19,103 nt of DNA from CAZFVY01 sp964522665 (lineage in GTDB: Bacteria; Verrucomicrobiota; Verrucomicrobiia; Limisphaerales; CAZFVY01), in contig CAZFVY010000126.1 of assembly GCA_964522665.1 (NCBI GenBank), positions 1 through 19,103 of the forward strand. The letters are read 5' to 3'. The notes beneath the pieces are model-generated. The model was not told where the DNA came from, ran no database searches, and saw only the letters and a program-made list of their open reading frames with translations. Positions 8,966 to 16,669 of the stretch are shown here, piece by piece (the stretch's first letter is position 1; each line of letters begins with the position of its first letter). Both the position numbers and the translations under genes were made by a program.

Positions 8966-9814
8966 TTAGTGGATCGCCTCGATTGCCGGTTCCACGGGCA
9001 GAAAATCGCGGCGGCGGTTGACGGAAATCCAGAACATGACACGCTCAAAATCACCCGTGTTCGCCACGCCGCGGTGGATCGTGCCGAAATCCATCCTGAT
9101 GATCGAGAAAGGCGGGGCCAGGAGTTGACGGACGCTCACGTAGTCGCAGGAATCCACGAGCGCGGCGAGGTCAACCACATCGAGATTGGCCACGACGCGG
9201 GCGCGCGCCGCGGCCGGCGTGTTCGGAGGCAGCACGGCGTATTGGGTGGAGTTCTCCGGGGTCAATCGCGAAAGCGGTATGAAAATCGTCGAGTATTCGA
9301 GCGTGTAATCGACGTGCCAGCGCTGCGCCTTCGAGCCGATCGGATTGATGATGAACCCGTAGCCGTCGCATTCGGTCCCCTCGCCCCCGTACACGCGCTC
9401 GGCCAGGTCGCGCGCCCAGCAATCGAGTTCGACCCCGCGCTCAATCGACAGCGGCGGCCGGCCGCCCGAGCGTTGCCAAAGGTTGATCCAGAATATCTCG
9501 CGCCTGGCCGCGCTGGCCTCCCAAGCCGCGCTCAACTCGCGCCGGCCGGCGTCGAGCGCTCCGCGGAGAAGCTCGCGCTGCGCCTCCGGCGTCATGCCGA
9601 AGATGGATACGCCCGCCGGACCGTCACTATATAGAGGTTTTATAACGCCTTTCGTTTCCAAGCACTCCGCGATCGGGACGGCGCCGGCTCCGGGAAATCG
9701 CGCGGCTTCGCCGTCGAGGAGCGTGGAGCTGGGGCTTCGCGAGAACCGGCCCGAGCAGACCTTGATTCCGGGCGCGGGCGCGACGGTCGAGATTCGTCGC
9801 GGCCAAGCGTGCAT
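8966..9814 (-). CDS. Putative Fe(II)/2-oxoglutarate-dependent dioxygenase (PhyH-like)
   Basis: A soluble protein of up to 282 residues. The C-terminal half holds what reads as the 2-His-1-carboxylate iron site of a double-stranded beta-helix oxygenase: W-H167-V-D169 followed by strands TIFIPLSRL, and the distal MDFGTIH247RGVANTGDFER258VMFWISVN, with Arg258 placed to bind 2-oxoglutarate. Such enzymes hydroxylate small molecules, lipids or sugars; no substrate can be inferred. Similarity is judged from motifs only. The ATG at 9814 has no Shine-Dalgarno, and an in-frame TGA sits two codons upstream (9818-9820), so the N-terminus is uncertain: the first 40 residues are Arg/Ser/Pro-rich and do not look like a folded domain. 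leuC starts 191 bases after its stop. Confidence 0.62.
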   Translation of the reverse strand: MHAWPRRISTVAPAPGIKVCSGRFSRSPSSTLLDGEAARFPGAGAVPIAECLETKGVIKPLYSDGPAGVSIFGMTPEAQRELLRGALDAGRRELSAAWEASAARREIFWINLWQRSGGRPPLSIERGVELDCWARDLAERVYGGEGTECDGYGFIINPIGSKAQRWHVDYTLEYSTIFIPLSRLTPENSTQYAVLPPNTPAAARARVVANLDVVDLAALVDSCDYVSVRQLLAPPFSIIRMDFGTIHRGVANTGDFERVMFWISVNRRRDFLPVEPAIEAIH

Positions 9815-9817
9815 CGG

Positions 9818-9979
9818 TCAGAAAAGCGGGAGGAAAAAAGGCGCAGCCCACGCCGACCACGCGACCCGCATCGCCATTTGGCCCACGACACCCGCTCGCC
9901 ACTTCACCCCGGAGCCAATCACGATACACTGTTTAAGTTCCCGCGCGACCAGGCCGTCGATCCAGTCGCGAATACCCAT
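9818..9979 (-). CDS. Possible 53-residue small ORF in frame with the dioxygenase
   Basis: On the minus strand an ATG at 9979 opens a frame beginning MGIRDWIDGLVARELKQ and ending in the hydrophobic AWSAWAAPFFLPLF, stopped by TGA at 9818-9820. One codon (CCG) separates that stop from the dioxygenase ATG, and both are in the same frame. It may be a tiny membrane-associated protein, the true N-terminus of the dioxygenase interrupted by a nonsense change, or chance. There is no Shine-Dalgarno before it. I recognise no family. Confidence 0.25.
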   Translation of the reverse strand: MGIRDWIDGLVARELKQCIVIGSGVKWRAGVVGQMAMRVAWSAWAAPFFLPLF

Positions 9980-10088
9980 TTCTATTTACACGGCGGGCGT
10001 GATTCTTAGCGATCCGCTCGGACGGGGACAAGCCAAAGCCATTTAAATCCAGCGCACGGTTCCCCGCATTTGGCGACTGGGCCGCACG

Positions 10089-11196
10089 TCATTGCGAAGA
10101 GGCCAGGACTACGCGGAACCCGATGCCGTTGCGTCCGGCTTTCGGGTCGCCGCTGGCTCGGGAAGCCGACCGACATTTGCCGCCCGCCATGAACCAACTG
10201 CCGCCGCGTAACGCGCGCGCCGAGCCGGTCGCCGGACCTCGCGGGTCTGGCGCGGCGTCAGCCGGATACGCGCCGAACCAATCCAAACACCATTCCCAAA
10301 GATTCCCGTGCATGTCATACAAACCCCAAGCGTTCGGCGGATAATCGCCCCCGGGGGTCGTTATTCCGAAGAAGACCCCATTGGTGTTTGACACGGTCCC
10401 AATTCCGCTAACGTATTCATATTCCCCCGGCGAAATTCGCCATCCCGGATCGCAAGTCCGGACCGAGGTTAAACGCGGTGGTCGTCCCCGCCCGGCAGGC
10501 ATACTCCCACTCCGCTTCCGTCGGCAACCGATACCCCCACCCGGCGGGCAATCTCCCCGCCGCCTGTTCCGACGCCGCCAACTTGGCGCAATAATTCGTG
10601 GCGTCCGCCCAACTGACTTGCTCCACCGGACGGCTCAGATCGCGAGTGATCGGAAACCCGGTCGGACCGTTGGTTGTCCAATAGCTTGGGTTGTTCCCCA
10701 TCAAAGTCAGGTATTGCCCTTGGGTCACCAGAAACCTCGAAATGTAAAAGTCCTTCGTCAACGTTACGGTATGCTGGGTTTCGTCGGCGTTACGTTCCGC
10801 CTCGCTCACCGGGCTGCCCATCAGAAAAGTCCCCGCCGAGATTTTCAGCATCGCCGGCGGCGGTGAATTCGGGTTTACCGGTTCGACCATGACGCCGCGC
10901 ACGCGATAAAAGATCGTTCCTGAAGGAACGGGCACGTCGGCCAGCATCTCACCGAAGTCATCGACCGGAAGAGCGGCCAGCCCCGCCGTATTCGTATTCC
11001 ACGGCCCCGCGATCGCCGTCGCCCACTCCACCGCCGCCATCGTCCCAGGCGCCAGCCCCGCGCAGGCGAGCAACGCGCTCCTCCCGTTCGGTGAAGGCGG
11101 TGAAATATAAGTTATGCGCGGCGCCTGCGCGCGCGCTTGCAAAGTGACGACGGCCACGGCCACCGCGATTAGCCACCGCTGGAGAGCGACTCTCAT
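10089..11196 (-). pseudogene. SUMF1/FGE-fold secreted protein, broken by a +1 frameshift
   Basis: One gene read in two frames. The first part (from ATG 11196) has a signal peptide ending ARA near residue 23, a beta-rich domain to about 105, then the SUMF1 domain: SAGTFLMGSP, RFLVTQGQYLTLMG, PVEQVSWADATNYC, YRLPTEAEWEYACRAG. It then runs to an early TGA after FAGGI. The second part continues exactly in another frame with EYEYVSG, GLYDMHGNLWEWCLDWFG, ALRGGSWFMAGGKCRSASR and GRNGIGFRVV. Removing one base from the C5 run at 10424-10428 joins them into 368 residues. The closing segment has a single Cys (GKCRSA) and not the cysteine pair of true formylglycine-generating enzymes, so a binding or structural role is likelier than sulfatase activation. 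AGGA lies 8 bases before the ATG. The shift may be real or a sequencing error. Confidence 0.82.
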
Positions 11197-11243
11197 GGGA
11201 CGAATCCTGCCACGGCCCGGCGGCTTTTGCCAGTCCGCGCCAT
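11193..11243 (-). CDS. Possible 16-codon leader peptide before the SUMF1 gene
   Basis: On the minus strand GGAGG stands 9 bases before an ATG at 11243. The frame reads MARTGKSRRAVAGFVP and ends in TGA at 11195-11193, so its stop overlaps the SUMF1 start codon in an ATGA arrangement. A strong ribosome site plus overlapping stop and start is what a translationally coupled leader would look like. The coding content is otherwise unremarkable, and a frame this short can arise by chance. Confidence 0.25.
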   Translation of the reverse strand: MARTGKSRRAVAGFVP

Positions 11244-11296
11244 TAGTTTTCACCTCCACCGACGTCAGTTGGTCCACGACAATCCTCCACTCATCA

Positions 11297-11325
11297 TTGA
11301 CTCCCGATCACGGCTGAATTATCTC
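11297..11325 (+). promoter_or_regulatory. Candidate sigma70-like promoter for the coiled-coil membrane protein
   Basis: TTGACT (11297-11302) and TATCTC (11320-11325) are 17 bases apart on the plus strand, matching consensus at 5 and 3 positions. They lie 34 bases before the ATG at 11359, in the short region between two divergent genes. The -35 match and spacing are good, the -10 weak. Confidence 0.35.
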
Positions 11326-11358
11326 CTCAAGTGCGGTTGAACGACCGATGCCGACGTT

Positions 11359-12171
11359 ATGACGACCAGAGCTAAAACTGCAGCCACGGCCACTCTCGTC
11401 GCGGCTCTGGGCTTGTGCTTAGTCGTGGTCCGCAGGGATTTCCGGTACCAGCGAACACTGGAGGAATTGAGATCGCAAAACCGGTCGCTGGGCGAACGGC
11501 TCAAACAGTTGAACGCTGAACGCGACGCCGTCGCCGAGCGCCTCCAGTCAGCCACGCAGGAAATCGCCCTACTACGCCGATCGGTTTCCGAACTCCCACA
11601 ATTGCGCGCTCAAATCGCTCAATTGCGCCGGGATAGGCCGGAACTTCCACCATCGCAAACCGGCCGCGACGAACCTCCAATGGAACCGAGCCTGCGGGAC
11701 TGGTCAAACCGAACCGCTCGATTGAAGGCCCTGATGGCGAGTTCACCGGGACAGCAGATTCCCGAACTCCAATTCTTAACGCTGGATCAGTGGGTGGCAA
11801 CAGCCAAGGACGCCAACTTAGAGACCGAGGATGGAATCCGGCAAGCCTTCGGCGCTTTGCGGGATGCGGCCAAGGGCCAATTCGCCCCTCTCCTCGGAAA
11901 AGCCCTCGCCGATTACTCCGCCGCGAATGGCGGAGAATTGCCCAGCGAACTCCAGCAACTCAGACAGTACTTTCAGACGCCGGTTGACGATTCCTTGCTG
12001 CAACGTCACCAGCTCTTGCATTCAGGAAACTTCGCGGGGGTGGCGCCGGGCGAAACCTTGGTCGCAGAGATCGCGCCCGTGGATGCCGTGTATGATGGCC
12101 GCGTAAGCGTCGGTCTGAACCCTGACGGCAGCCGAACGTGGGGACGCCAACACCCTTTCCGCCCGCCCTGA
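11359..12171 (+). CDS. Membrane-anchored coiled-coil protein of unknown function
   Basis: A 270-residue protein with one N-terminal membrane helix (about residues 9-25) followed by the basic RRDFRYQRT, giving a probable N-in orientation. Residues about 33-92 are a long coiled coil with heptad leucines (LEELRSQNRSLGERLKQLNA... LPQLRAQIAQLRRD). After a Pro/Glu linker comes a helical domain (about 112-225) containing LPSELQQLRQYFQTPVDDSLLQ, and a short beta-like tail with a GLNPDGSRTWGR end. I do not recognise a named family. From memory, similarly built proteins occur near sigma factor genes in Verrucomicrobia, but none is present here. It is the only plus-strand gene between 234 and 16333, is divergent from the SUMF1 gene and convergent with the acyltransferase gene, and so is probably transcribed alone. 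Confidence 0.75.
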   Translation: MTTRAKTAATATLVAALGLCLVVVRRDFRYQRTLEELRSQNRSLGERLKQLNAERDAVAERLQSATQEIALLRRSVSELPQLRAQIAQLRRDRPELPPSQTGRDEPPMEPSLRDWSNRTARLKALMASSPGQQIPELQFLTLDQWVATAKDANLETEDGIRQAFGALRDAAKGQFAPLLGKALADYSAANGGELPSELQQLRQYFQTPVDDSLLQRHQLLHSGNFAGVAPGETLVAEIAPVDAVYDGRVSVGLNPDGSRTWGRQHPFRPP

Positions 12172-12338
12172 CAATCCACGACTGCGAATGATCAGACGCC
12201 CGCCGTCGAAGCCAATCAATGATCCTTAAAACCGCAGGTCTCCGACGTCCCGGAGCGTTCGGGTCTCACCAGCGATAGGATGTCAAGATAAGGAAATGAC
12301 GCCCGCGTCCTTGCGCTAGCTTTGCGACCGGACCGGCT

Positions 12339-14372
12339 TCAATCCGTACCGATCAATGCATCCACGAACGACGCCGTTCGAAGTACATAAAACGGCCGCA
12401 TATGATCGAAATCCTTATAACGAAAGGTTCCATCGAGCTCGCGCCCGAAAAACATCCCGCCTTCGTCCAACGCGTCTCGGGGGTTGATGATGGCGCCGCC
12501 GTGCGGGCCAACCGCGGCGATAATTCGACGTTCGATCGGGTTAACAAACGCGTCAAATTCCTGTCTCGATAGCGCGAGCCGGTTAGTAACAGGGAGGTCA
12601 TCGCCAAAACGCGGGACGCTCCTCGGAGACCAGTTGGCGAAGGTCGGCGATGAAAGAATCACAAACACTCGTTTGCCCCGCGCGACTAATTCACCGACCG
12701 CCCGACCAAATTGGGCAAATACCAGCTCGGCGGCGGGAGTTCCCAATATAAGGGGCGTTTTTTTGGGATCGTTCGCGAGATAAATACCGTATGGTGGCTC
12801 GTGCGGAAAGCCGCCGACAAAATATCTTTCCCAATGACAGGTAATAACAACGGTCCCCACGTTTGTCTTCACGGCTTCGCTCATCGCGAATTCGAAGAAA
12901 TTGGCGCAGGCATTGGGATCAAGCCCCCCTGTCCCGGGCAGCGTCGCCGTCGCCGTCGCCGTTATCAGAATCACGGGGCTCGGGTCGCGAAATCGCTCGA
13001 GATCGTACTTGATTCGGGGCCAATACTGCTGCATGTGGGAGTCGCCGATAAAGAGCGTCGCGGGGCGCGCTTGGCCTTTTGCCAGCTCCGCGTCCACCGC
13101 GAAACCACTCGCTCGGCTGGCATTGTACCCAAAAGGATACTGCCAATCGTACTCGGCCCGATCCAACCCGCTTTGAAAGGAGCTGAAACTTAATCTGGTC
13201 GGAAGCCAACGGCAGTAAGTGAGAAGTCCAATCACAAACACACACACCATGGCCGAGCAAAGCCGACGAGTCGTGCCGGCGCCAAGAATGTGGTCGAAGC
13301 GGATGGGGCGTTCGACCCATTGGTAGGTCAGAAACGCGAGCACGGCCGCGCTCGCGACGCACGCGACGGTTAATTGACTCGAGAGCGGTCCTCGATAAGC
13401 GAAACATATCCTGACTAATGAAAGCAGCGGCCAATGCCATAGATAGAGGGGGTAGCTGATCAACCCGGTCGCCACGATCCATTTTCGTTGCAAAATGAGC
13501 CGGTTGACGCCCGCCTCGTGCCCCGCCCCGATAACGAGGGCGGCGCCTACCGTCGGCAGGAGCGCCCAGGCGCCGGGAAAACTCCATTCTCGCGAAAGCA
13601 GCCCCGCCGCGCCGATGATCATGGCTAACCCGAGAAGAGCCATCACCGCCCGGGCGGACCTCCACCGTTGGATAAAACTGAATCCTGGCGCGAGCCAGGG
13701 CGTCTTGCTTTCGGGTCGCGCTGCCGCCTTGAATGAGGCCATCAGGCTTCCCAGAAGGATTTCCCAAACCCGCGTCACCGGCAGGAAGAATGTCGATCGG
13801 TGGTGCATTAGAGATCCATAGGCGCACGCGGCGAAGCTGACGGCGAACGCCGCGGCGAGCAGAGGTATCAAAGCCGTGGGGAAAAGGCGATGGACCGCCC
13901 AAATGAAGAGCGGAAATGCGAGATAAAACTGCTCCTCAACGCCCAGCGACCAGAGATGAAGCAGCGGCTTCGCGTCGGCGGACGCGGCAAAATAGCAGAC
14001 CCGGTCTCGACTGAGGAGCAGGTTTGACACAAATGCCGATCCGCCCATGACCTGCTGACCAAGGTTGCGAAACTCGGTTGGTTTGAAGATCAGCCATGCC
14101 AAGGCCAGCGTCCCAAGCAAGACGACAATCAACGATGGAAACAGCCGACGAATTCGGCGCGCGTAGAATTCAATAATCGAGAATGTTCCATTTCGAATAT
14201 CCGCAAGGATCAGGGAGGCTATCAGATAGCCTGAGATGACGAAGAAAACATCGACGCCAACAAAACCGCCCTTCAACCCTCGAGGAAAAGCGTGAAAGGC
14301 GACCACCAAGAGCACGGCGACCCCGCGGAGACCGTCGATATCGCTCCGATAGGAGATCGAATTTCCCCTCAT
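12339..14372 (-). CDS. Acyltransferase 3 fused to SGNH hydrolase domain (OafA-type)
   Basis: A 677-residue two-domain envelope O-acyltransferase. The AT3 membrane domain (about residues 8-390) starts with DIDGLRGVAVLLVVAFHAF (Arg16, His27), then GGFVGVDVFFVISGYLI, YARRIRRLFPSL, LLHLWSLGVEEQFY (138-150), ISYPLYLWHWPLLSL and TYQWVERPIRFD, the canonical order. A last helix near 370-388 leads to a periplasmic SGNH domain (about 430-677): FIGDSHMQQYW with Ser445, a VVITCHWERY strand, and the catalytic pair D654-x-x-H657 in KDFDHMRP. This is the OafA/YrhL architecture that moves an acyl group across the membrane and places it on a surface glycan. The start ATG begins MRGNSISYRSDIDGLRG and fits family N-termini. 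It lies about 100 bases after the DUF1080 stop. Confidence 0.92.
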   Translation of the reverse strand: MRGNSISYRSDIDGLRGVAVLLVVAFHAFPRGLKGGFVGVDVFFVISGYLIASLILADIRNGTFSIIEFYARRIRRLFPSLIVVLLGTLALAWLIFKPTEFRNLGQQVMGGSAFVSNLLLSRDRVCYFAASADAKPLLHLWSLGVEEQFYLAFPLFIWAVHRLFPTALIPLLAAAFAVSFAACAYGSLMHHRSTFFLPVTRVWEILLGSLMASFKAAARPESKTPWLAPGFSFIQRWRSARAVMALLGLAMIIGAAGLLSREWSFPGAWALLPTVGAALVIGAGHEAGVNRLILQRKWIVATGLISYPLYLWHWPLLSLVRICFAYRGPLSSQLTVACVASAAVLAFLTYQWVERPIRFDHILGAGTTRRLCSAMVCVFVIGLLTYCRWLPTRLSFSSFQSGLDRAEYDWQYPFGYNASRASGFAVDAELAKGQARPATLFIGDSHMQQYWPRIKYDLERFRDPSPVILITATATATLPGTGGLDPNACANFFEFAMSEAVKTNVGTVVITCHWERYFVGGFPHEPPYGIYLANDPKKTPLILGTPAAELVFAQFGRAVGELVARGKRVFVILSSPTFANWSPRSVPRFGDDLPVTNRLALSRQEFDAFVNPIERRIIAAVGPHGGAIINPRDALDEGGMFFGRELDGTFRYKDFDHMRPFYVLRTASFVDALIGTD

Positions 14373-14473
14373 TGAATTGTTCCGCGACCGCCCCCGGCTT
14401 GATAATCGGACCGATCGCCCGGCCGAGCGCCTAACCGCCGGCGTGCGCCCGCCCGAAACGGATCTTCAATCCG

Positions 14474-15343
14474 TCATGGGGCGTTCCCGGCCTTCGCGGA
14501 GAGGAATTTGATTTTGGGGTCTTTAAACTGAATCTCCATTTGCGCTCCGGCGTGTTGCTGGAGCGCGATGATGCCGGTCTTCATGGCGCTATCGTATTGG
14601 TCCACTACTTCAGCGAAGAGATGTCCGTTGACTTTGATGGTAATGCGCGGTCCGTCGGCGATGACGACCATCTCGTTGAAATCCCCGCCCACCGGTTTGA
14701 TCAACGCGGCGAGGGTTTGCGCGTTTTCCGCCAACGGCTCCGGCTTGGCGGCGCCGCCCCCCGCCGGGTAGGTGACTTTGTAGCCACGCGGCCCCATGTG
14801 TGGCCCGCCAACCCCGTTATTGCGCCGGCCGGTCAATCCGGATTCGTCGTAGAGTGCGCCAGTGTAGGCGTTCGCGGGGTCAAGGTCAGCCTGGTAACCG
14901 CCGACGTGCTTGGTGACGGCGTTGTCGATCCTGCCGCGGATTTGAATTCCCGAATTGCCGGTGTGAGAGAGCCAGCGGAACTTGGCCCGCAGTTCGAAAT
15001 TGGCGTATTTCTCGGGATGCTCGCGGGAGTCGATCCAGGTCAAATCAGACTGGACGTTGCCACCGCGTTCGGTGGTCTCGACGCAGTCGATCGCGCCGTC
15101 CTTGACCGACCAGAAGTTGGGCAGCGCGTCCCAGCCGGTCAGGTCCTGGCCGTTAAACATGGAAATGAAACCCTCGGCGTCGGGCGGCGGAAGTTCCATC
15201 GGTTTGCCCAAGCCGGGAGAATCGGTCGGGCGGGTGAACATGGCGCCCGGACTGGCCGGTGGTTGCTGCGCGTGCGCGAAGGCGAAGCAGGCCAGCAGCA
15301 CGATTGCCACGGACGGAGGGAAACGCAGGTGATGTTTTTTCAT
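14474..15343 (-). CDS. Secreted DUF1080 protein (3-keto-disaccharide hydrolase family)
   Basis: A 289-residue exported protein. Signal peptide: MKKHHLRFPP then a hydrophobic core and AHA|QQ near residue 25. After a Pro-rich linker, the DUF1080 jelly-roll begins with FISMFNGQDLTGWDAL (59-74), followed by FWSVKDGAI, YANFELRAKFRW, NSGIQIRGRI, GGYQADLDP, an ALYDESGLTGRR segment, FNEMVVIADGPRITIKVNGH and GIIALQQHAGAQMEIQFKDPKI, a typical full-length domain with its usual opening and closing strands. The family is related to laminin-G/GH16 folds and includes 3-keto-glycoside hydrolases; members are very numerous in Verrucomicrobia and Planctomycetes. I start at the ATG 15343, with a weak AAGAG upstream, and not at an in-frame TTG at 15376. 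The pseudopilin gene precedes it by 156 bases. Confidence 0.9.
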   Translation of the reverse strand: MKKHHLRFPPSVAIVLLACFAFAHAQQPPASPGAMFTRPTDSPGLGKPMELPPPDAEGFISMFNGQDLTGWDALPNFWSVKDGAIDCVETTERGGNVQSDLTWIDSREHPEKYANFELRAKFRWLSHTGNSGIQIRGRIDNAVTKHVGGYQADLDPANAYTGALYDESGLTGRRNNGVGGPHMGPRGYKVTYPAGGGAAKPEPLAENAQTLAALIKPVGGDFNEMVVIADGPRITIKVNGHLFAEVVDQYDSAMKTGIIALQQHAGAQMEIQFKDPKIKFLSAKAGNAP

Positions 15344-15464
15344 GCTCTTATTCAAGTTCAAAACGGATTGGTTCAAAGTTTCGCCGGAGTTACCACGGCG
15401 GGAGCGGCGCGCGGGTCATCGCTCGCTCACGCAAGCCCTCCTCACGGTAACGACCGGAAAGCCA

Positions 15465-15482
15465 TTCCCGGCGACCCGGGAA
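15465..15482 (-). terminator. Perfect GC-rich hairpin just after the pseudopilin gene
   Basis: On the minus strand TTCCCGG, loop GTCG, CCGGGAA: a perfect 7-base stem with a 4-base loop, 17 bases after the pseudopilin stop. It is placed like a terminator, but the bases that follow (TGGCTTTCC) are not a U tract, so it may only protect the 3' end or attenuate. Confidence 0.35.
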
Positions 15483-15499
15483 GCGGCGAGCGGATCGAT

Positions 15500-16333
15500 C
15501 TACTTGATCGAAACGGTCGTGTTTTCCGACCACCATACGATATCCCGCACCGAATCCCGAGCCGGAACATTCAAGCTCATGGCGCCATTGTAACGCGCGG
15601 GCGGCTTGATCGTCGAGCCTATCCAGCGGTGAATTTCGGAATGGCCGTCCGCGAAAGAGAGTCCGCCGGCGCCGTTGTGGTAGCTGGCTGGAAAGTCGAT
15701 GATCTGCGCGGAGACCGCGGTGGGCAAGGCCATCTGCACCGCGAGGGCGGCGTCATTAATGCTGTCCGGATGCTCGTCCGCCAAAACCCACGTCTTGACC
15801 GGATAGACGATGTCGCTGGATTTCGCGTAAACGCGCCAGGGCGGCGAGGGCAGCCAGCCGCCGTTATCAAACACCTGGCTCATCGAGTTGCTGCGCACCC
15901 GAGGCAGTTTTTGCGTGCCCACGACCACGGTCGCCAGGTCGGAGGGGCACTTCCAGATTTTGTAGTTGAATTTCCCGAGGTAGGGCATGATGGGACTCTT
16001 GACGATATCGACGGATGTGTCCCAATTGCTGCGGTTCCCACCGTTGAAATCCAAACCGCCGGTGACCCAGATGACGCGTTTCTGTCCCGGGTCAACGTTC
16101 AAGGAGGCCAGGAGTAAGTCCGCCGCGTCATCCGAATAAAGGCGCCAGCCCAGCATCATCTGGCGCAGGTTATTCATGCAGGAAATCCCGTTGGTTTTGG
16201 CCTTCGCCTTGCTGAGCGCGGGCAATAACATGCTGGCCAGAATCGCGATTATCGCGATGACCACCAATAATTCGATGAGGGTGAAAGCTTTGTGAGAAAG
16301 CCGGCGGGCTTGAGATCGATCAAAACGATTCAC
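15500..16333 (-). CDS. Type II-secretion pseudopilin / prepilin-like protein (canonical H-X9-DG)
   Basis: A 277-residue exported protein with a class III leader: VNRFDRSQARRLSHKA16|F17-T-L-I-E21, then LLVVIAIIAILASMLLPAL and SKAKAK. Mid-protein has the family's W(K)CPSD segment, and near the C-terminus YHNGAGGLSFADGH gives an intact H-X9-DG motif, unlike the paralogue at 2426-3274. The long open frame reaches 16459, but the GTG at 16333 has a good AAGGA Shine-Dalgarno 6 bases upstream and a promoter ending about 30 bases before it; the longer version would place some 70 residues before the cleavage site. A hairpin follows the stop. Presumably processed by prepilin peptidase and inserted in the inner membrane; specific role unknown. 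Confidence 0.9.
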   Translation of the reverse strand: MNRFDRSQARRLSHKAFTLIELLVVIAIIAILASMLLPALSKAKAKTNGISCMNNLRQMMLGWRLYSDDAADLLLASLNVDPGQKRVIWVTGGLDFNGGNRSNWDTSVDIVKSPIMPYLGKFNYKIWKCPSDLATVVVGTQKLPRVRSNSMSQVFDNGGWLPSPPWRVYAKSSDIVYPVKTWVLADEHPDSINDAALAVQMALPTAVSAQIIDFPASYHNGAGGLSFADGHSEIHRWIGSTIKPPARYNGAMSLNVPARDSVRDIVWWSENTTVSIK

Positions 16334-16339
16334 AAATGA

Positions 16340-16344
16340 TCCTT
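16340..16344 (-). promoter_or_regulatory. Shine-Dalgarno that fixes the GTG start of the pseudopilin
   Basis: AAGGA on the minus strand, 6 bases before GTG at 16333. It decides the start of this gene in favour of GTG over longer upstream versions. Confidence 0.6.
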
Positions 16345-16364
16345 CGGTTGGCTGGTTCTCCCGC

Positions 16365-16393
16365 ACTATTTGGCGGTCCGTTGCGCCTGTCAA
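16365..16393 (-). promoter_or_regulatory. Sigma70-like promoter for the pseudopilin gene
   Basis: On the minus strand a perfect -35 TTGACA (16393-16388), exactly 17 bases, then AATAGT (16370-16365, 4/6). Transcription would begin near 16358, leaving a leader of about 25 bases that includes the AAGGA site. The rest of the gap up to the HlyD gene (about 16394-16669) holds no gene and no clear plus-strand promoter that I can see. Confidence 0.55.
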
Positions 16394-16669
16394 CCACAAA
16401 TCCGCGGAAAAAACCCGGGCGCCGCCGAGTCGGGTTGGCCTCCCGTCAACGCGACCCATCGCGCCAAAAGTAGCGCGACCCGAACTTATCGTTGCGTTGG
16501 CGCGCCGGGTGGGTAACCATTATTGACAGGTTTTGGGCCGCCGAAGCGCGCGAACCCAAGCGCGCGTAGAGACAACACCGCCTGGTATCACGAATCACAA
16601 TTGGAAACCGCGATAGAACGACAACGCCAAGTTGCTCGGCCGAGGGAAGGCCGAAGCGTCGCGCGCCTT

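Noticed and set aside
14540..16117. Plus-strand open frame of 525 codons spanning two genes
   Set aside because: It is antisense to both the DUF1080 and pseudopilin genes and crosses their intergenic gap; composition is Arg/Gly/Val-rich and no motif is visible.
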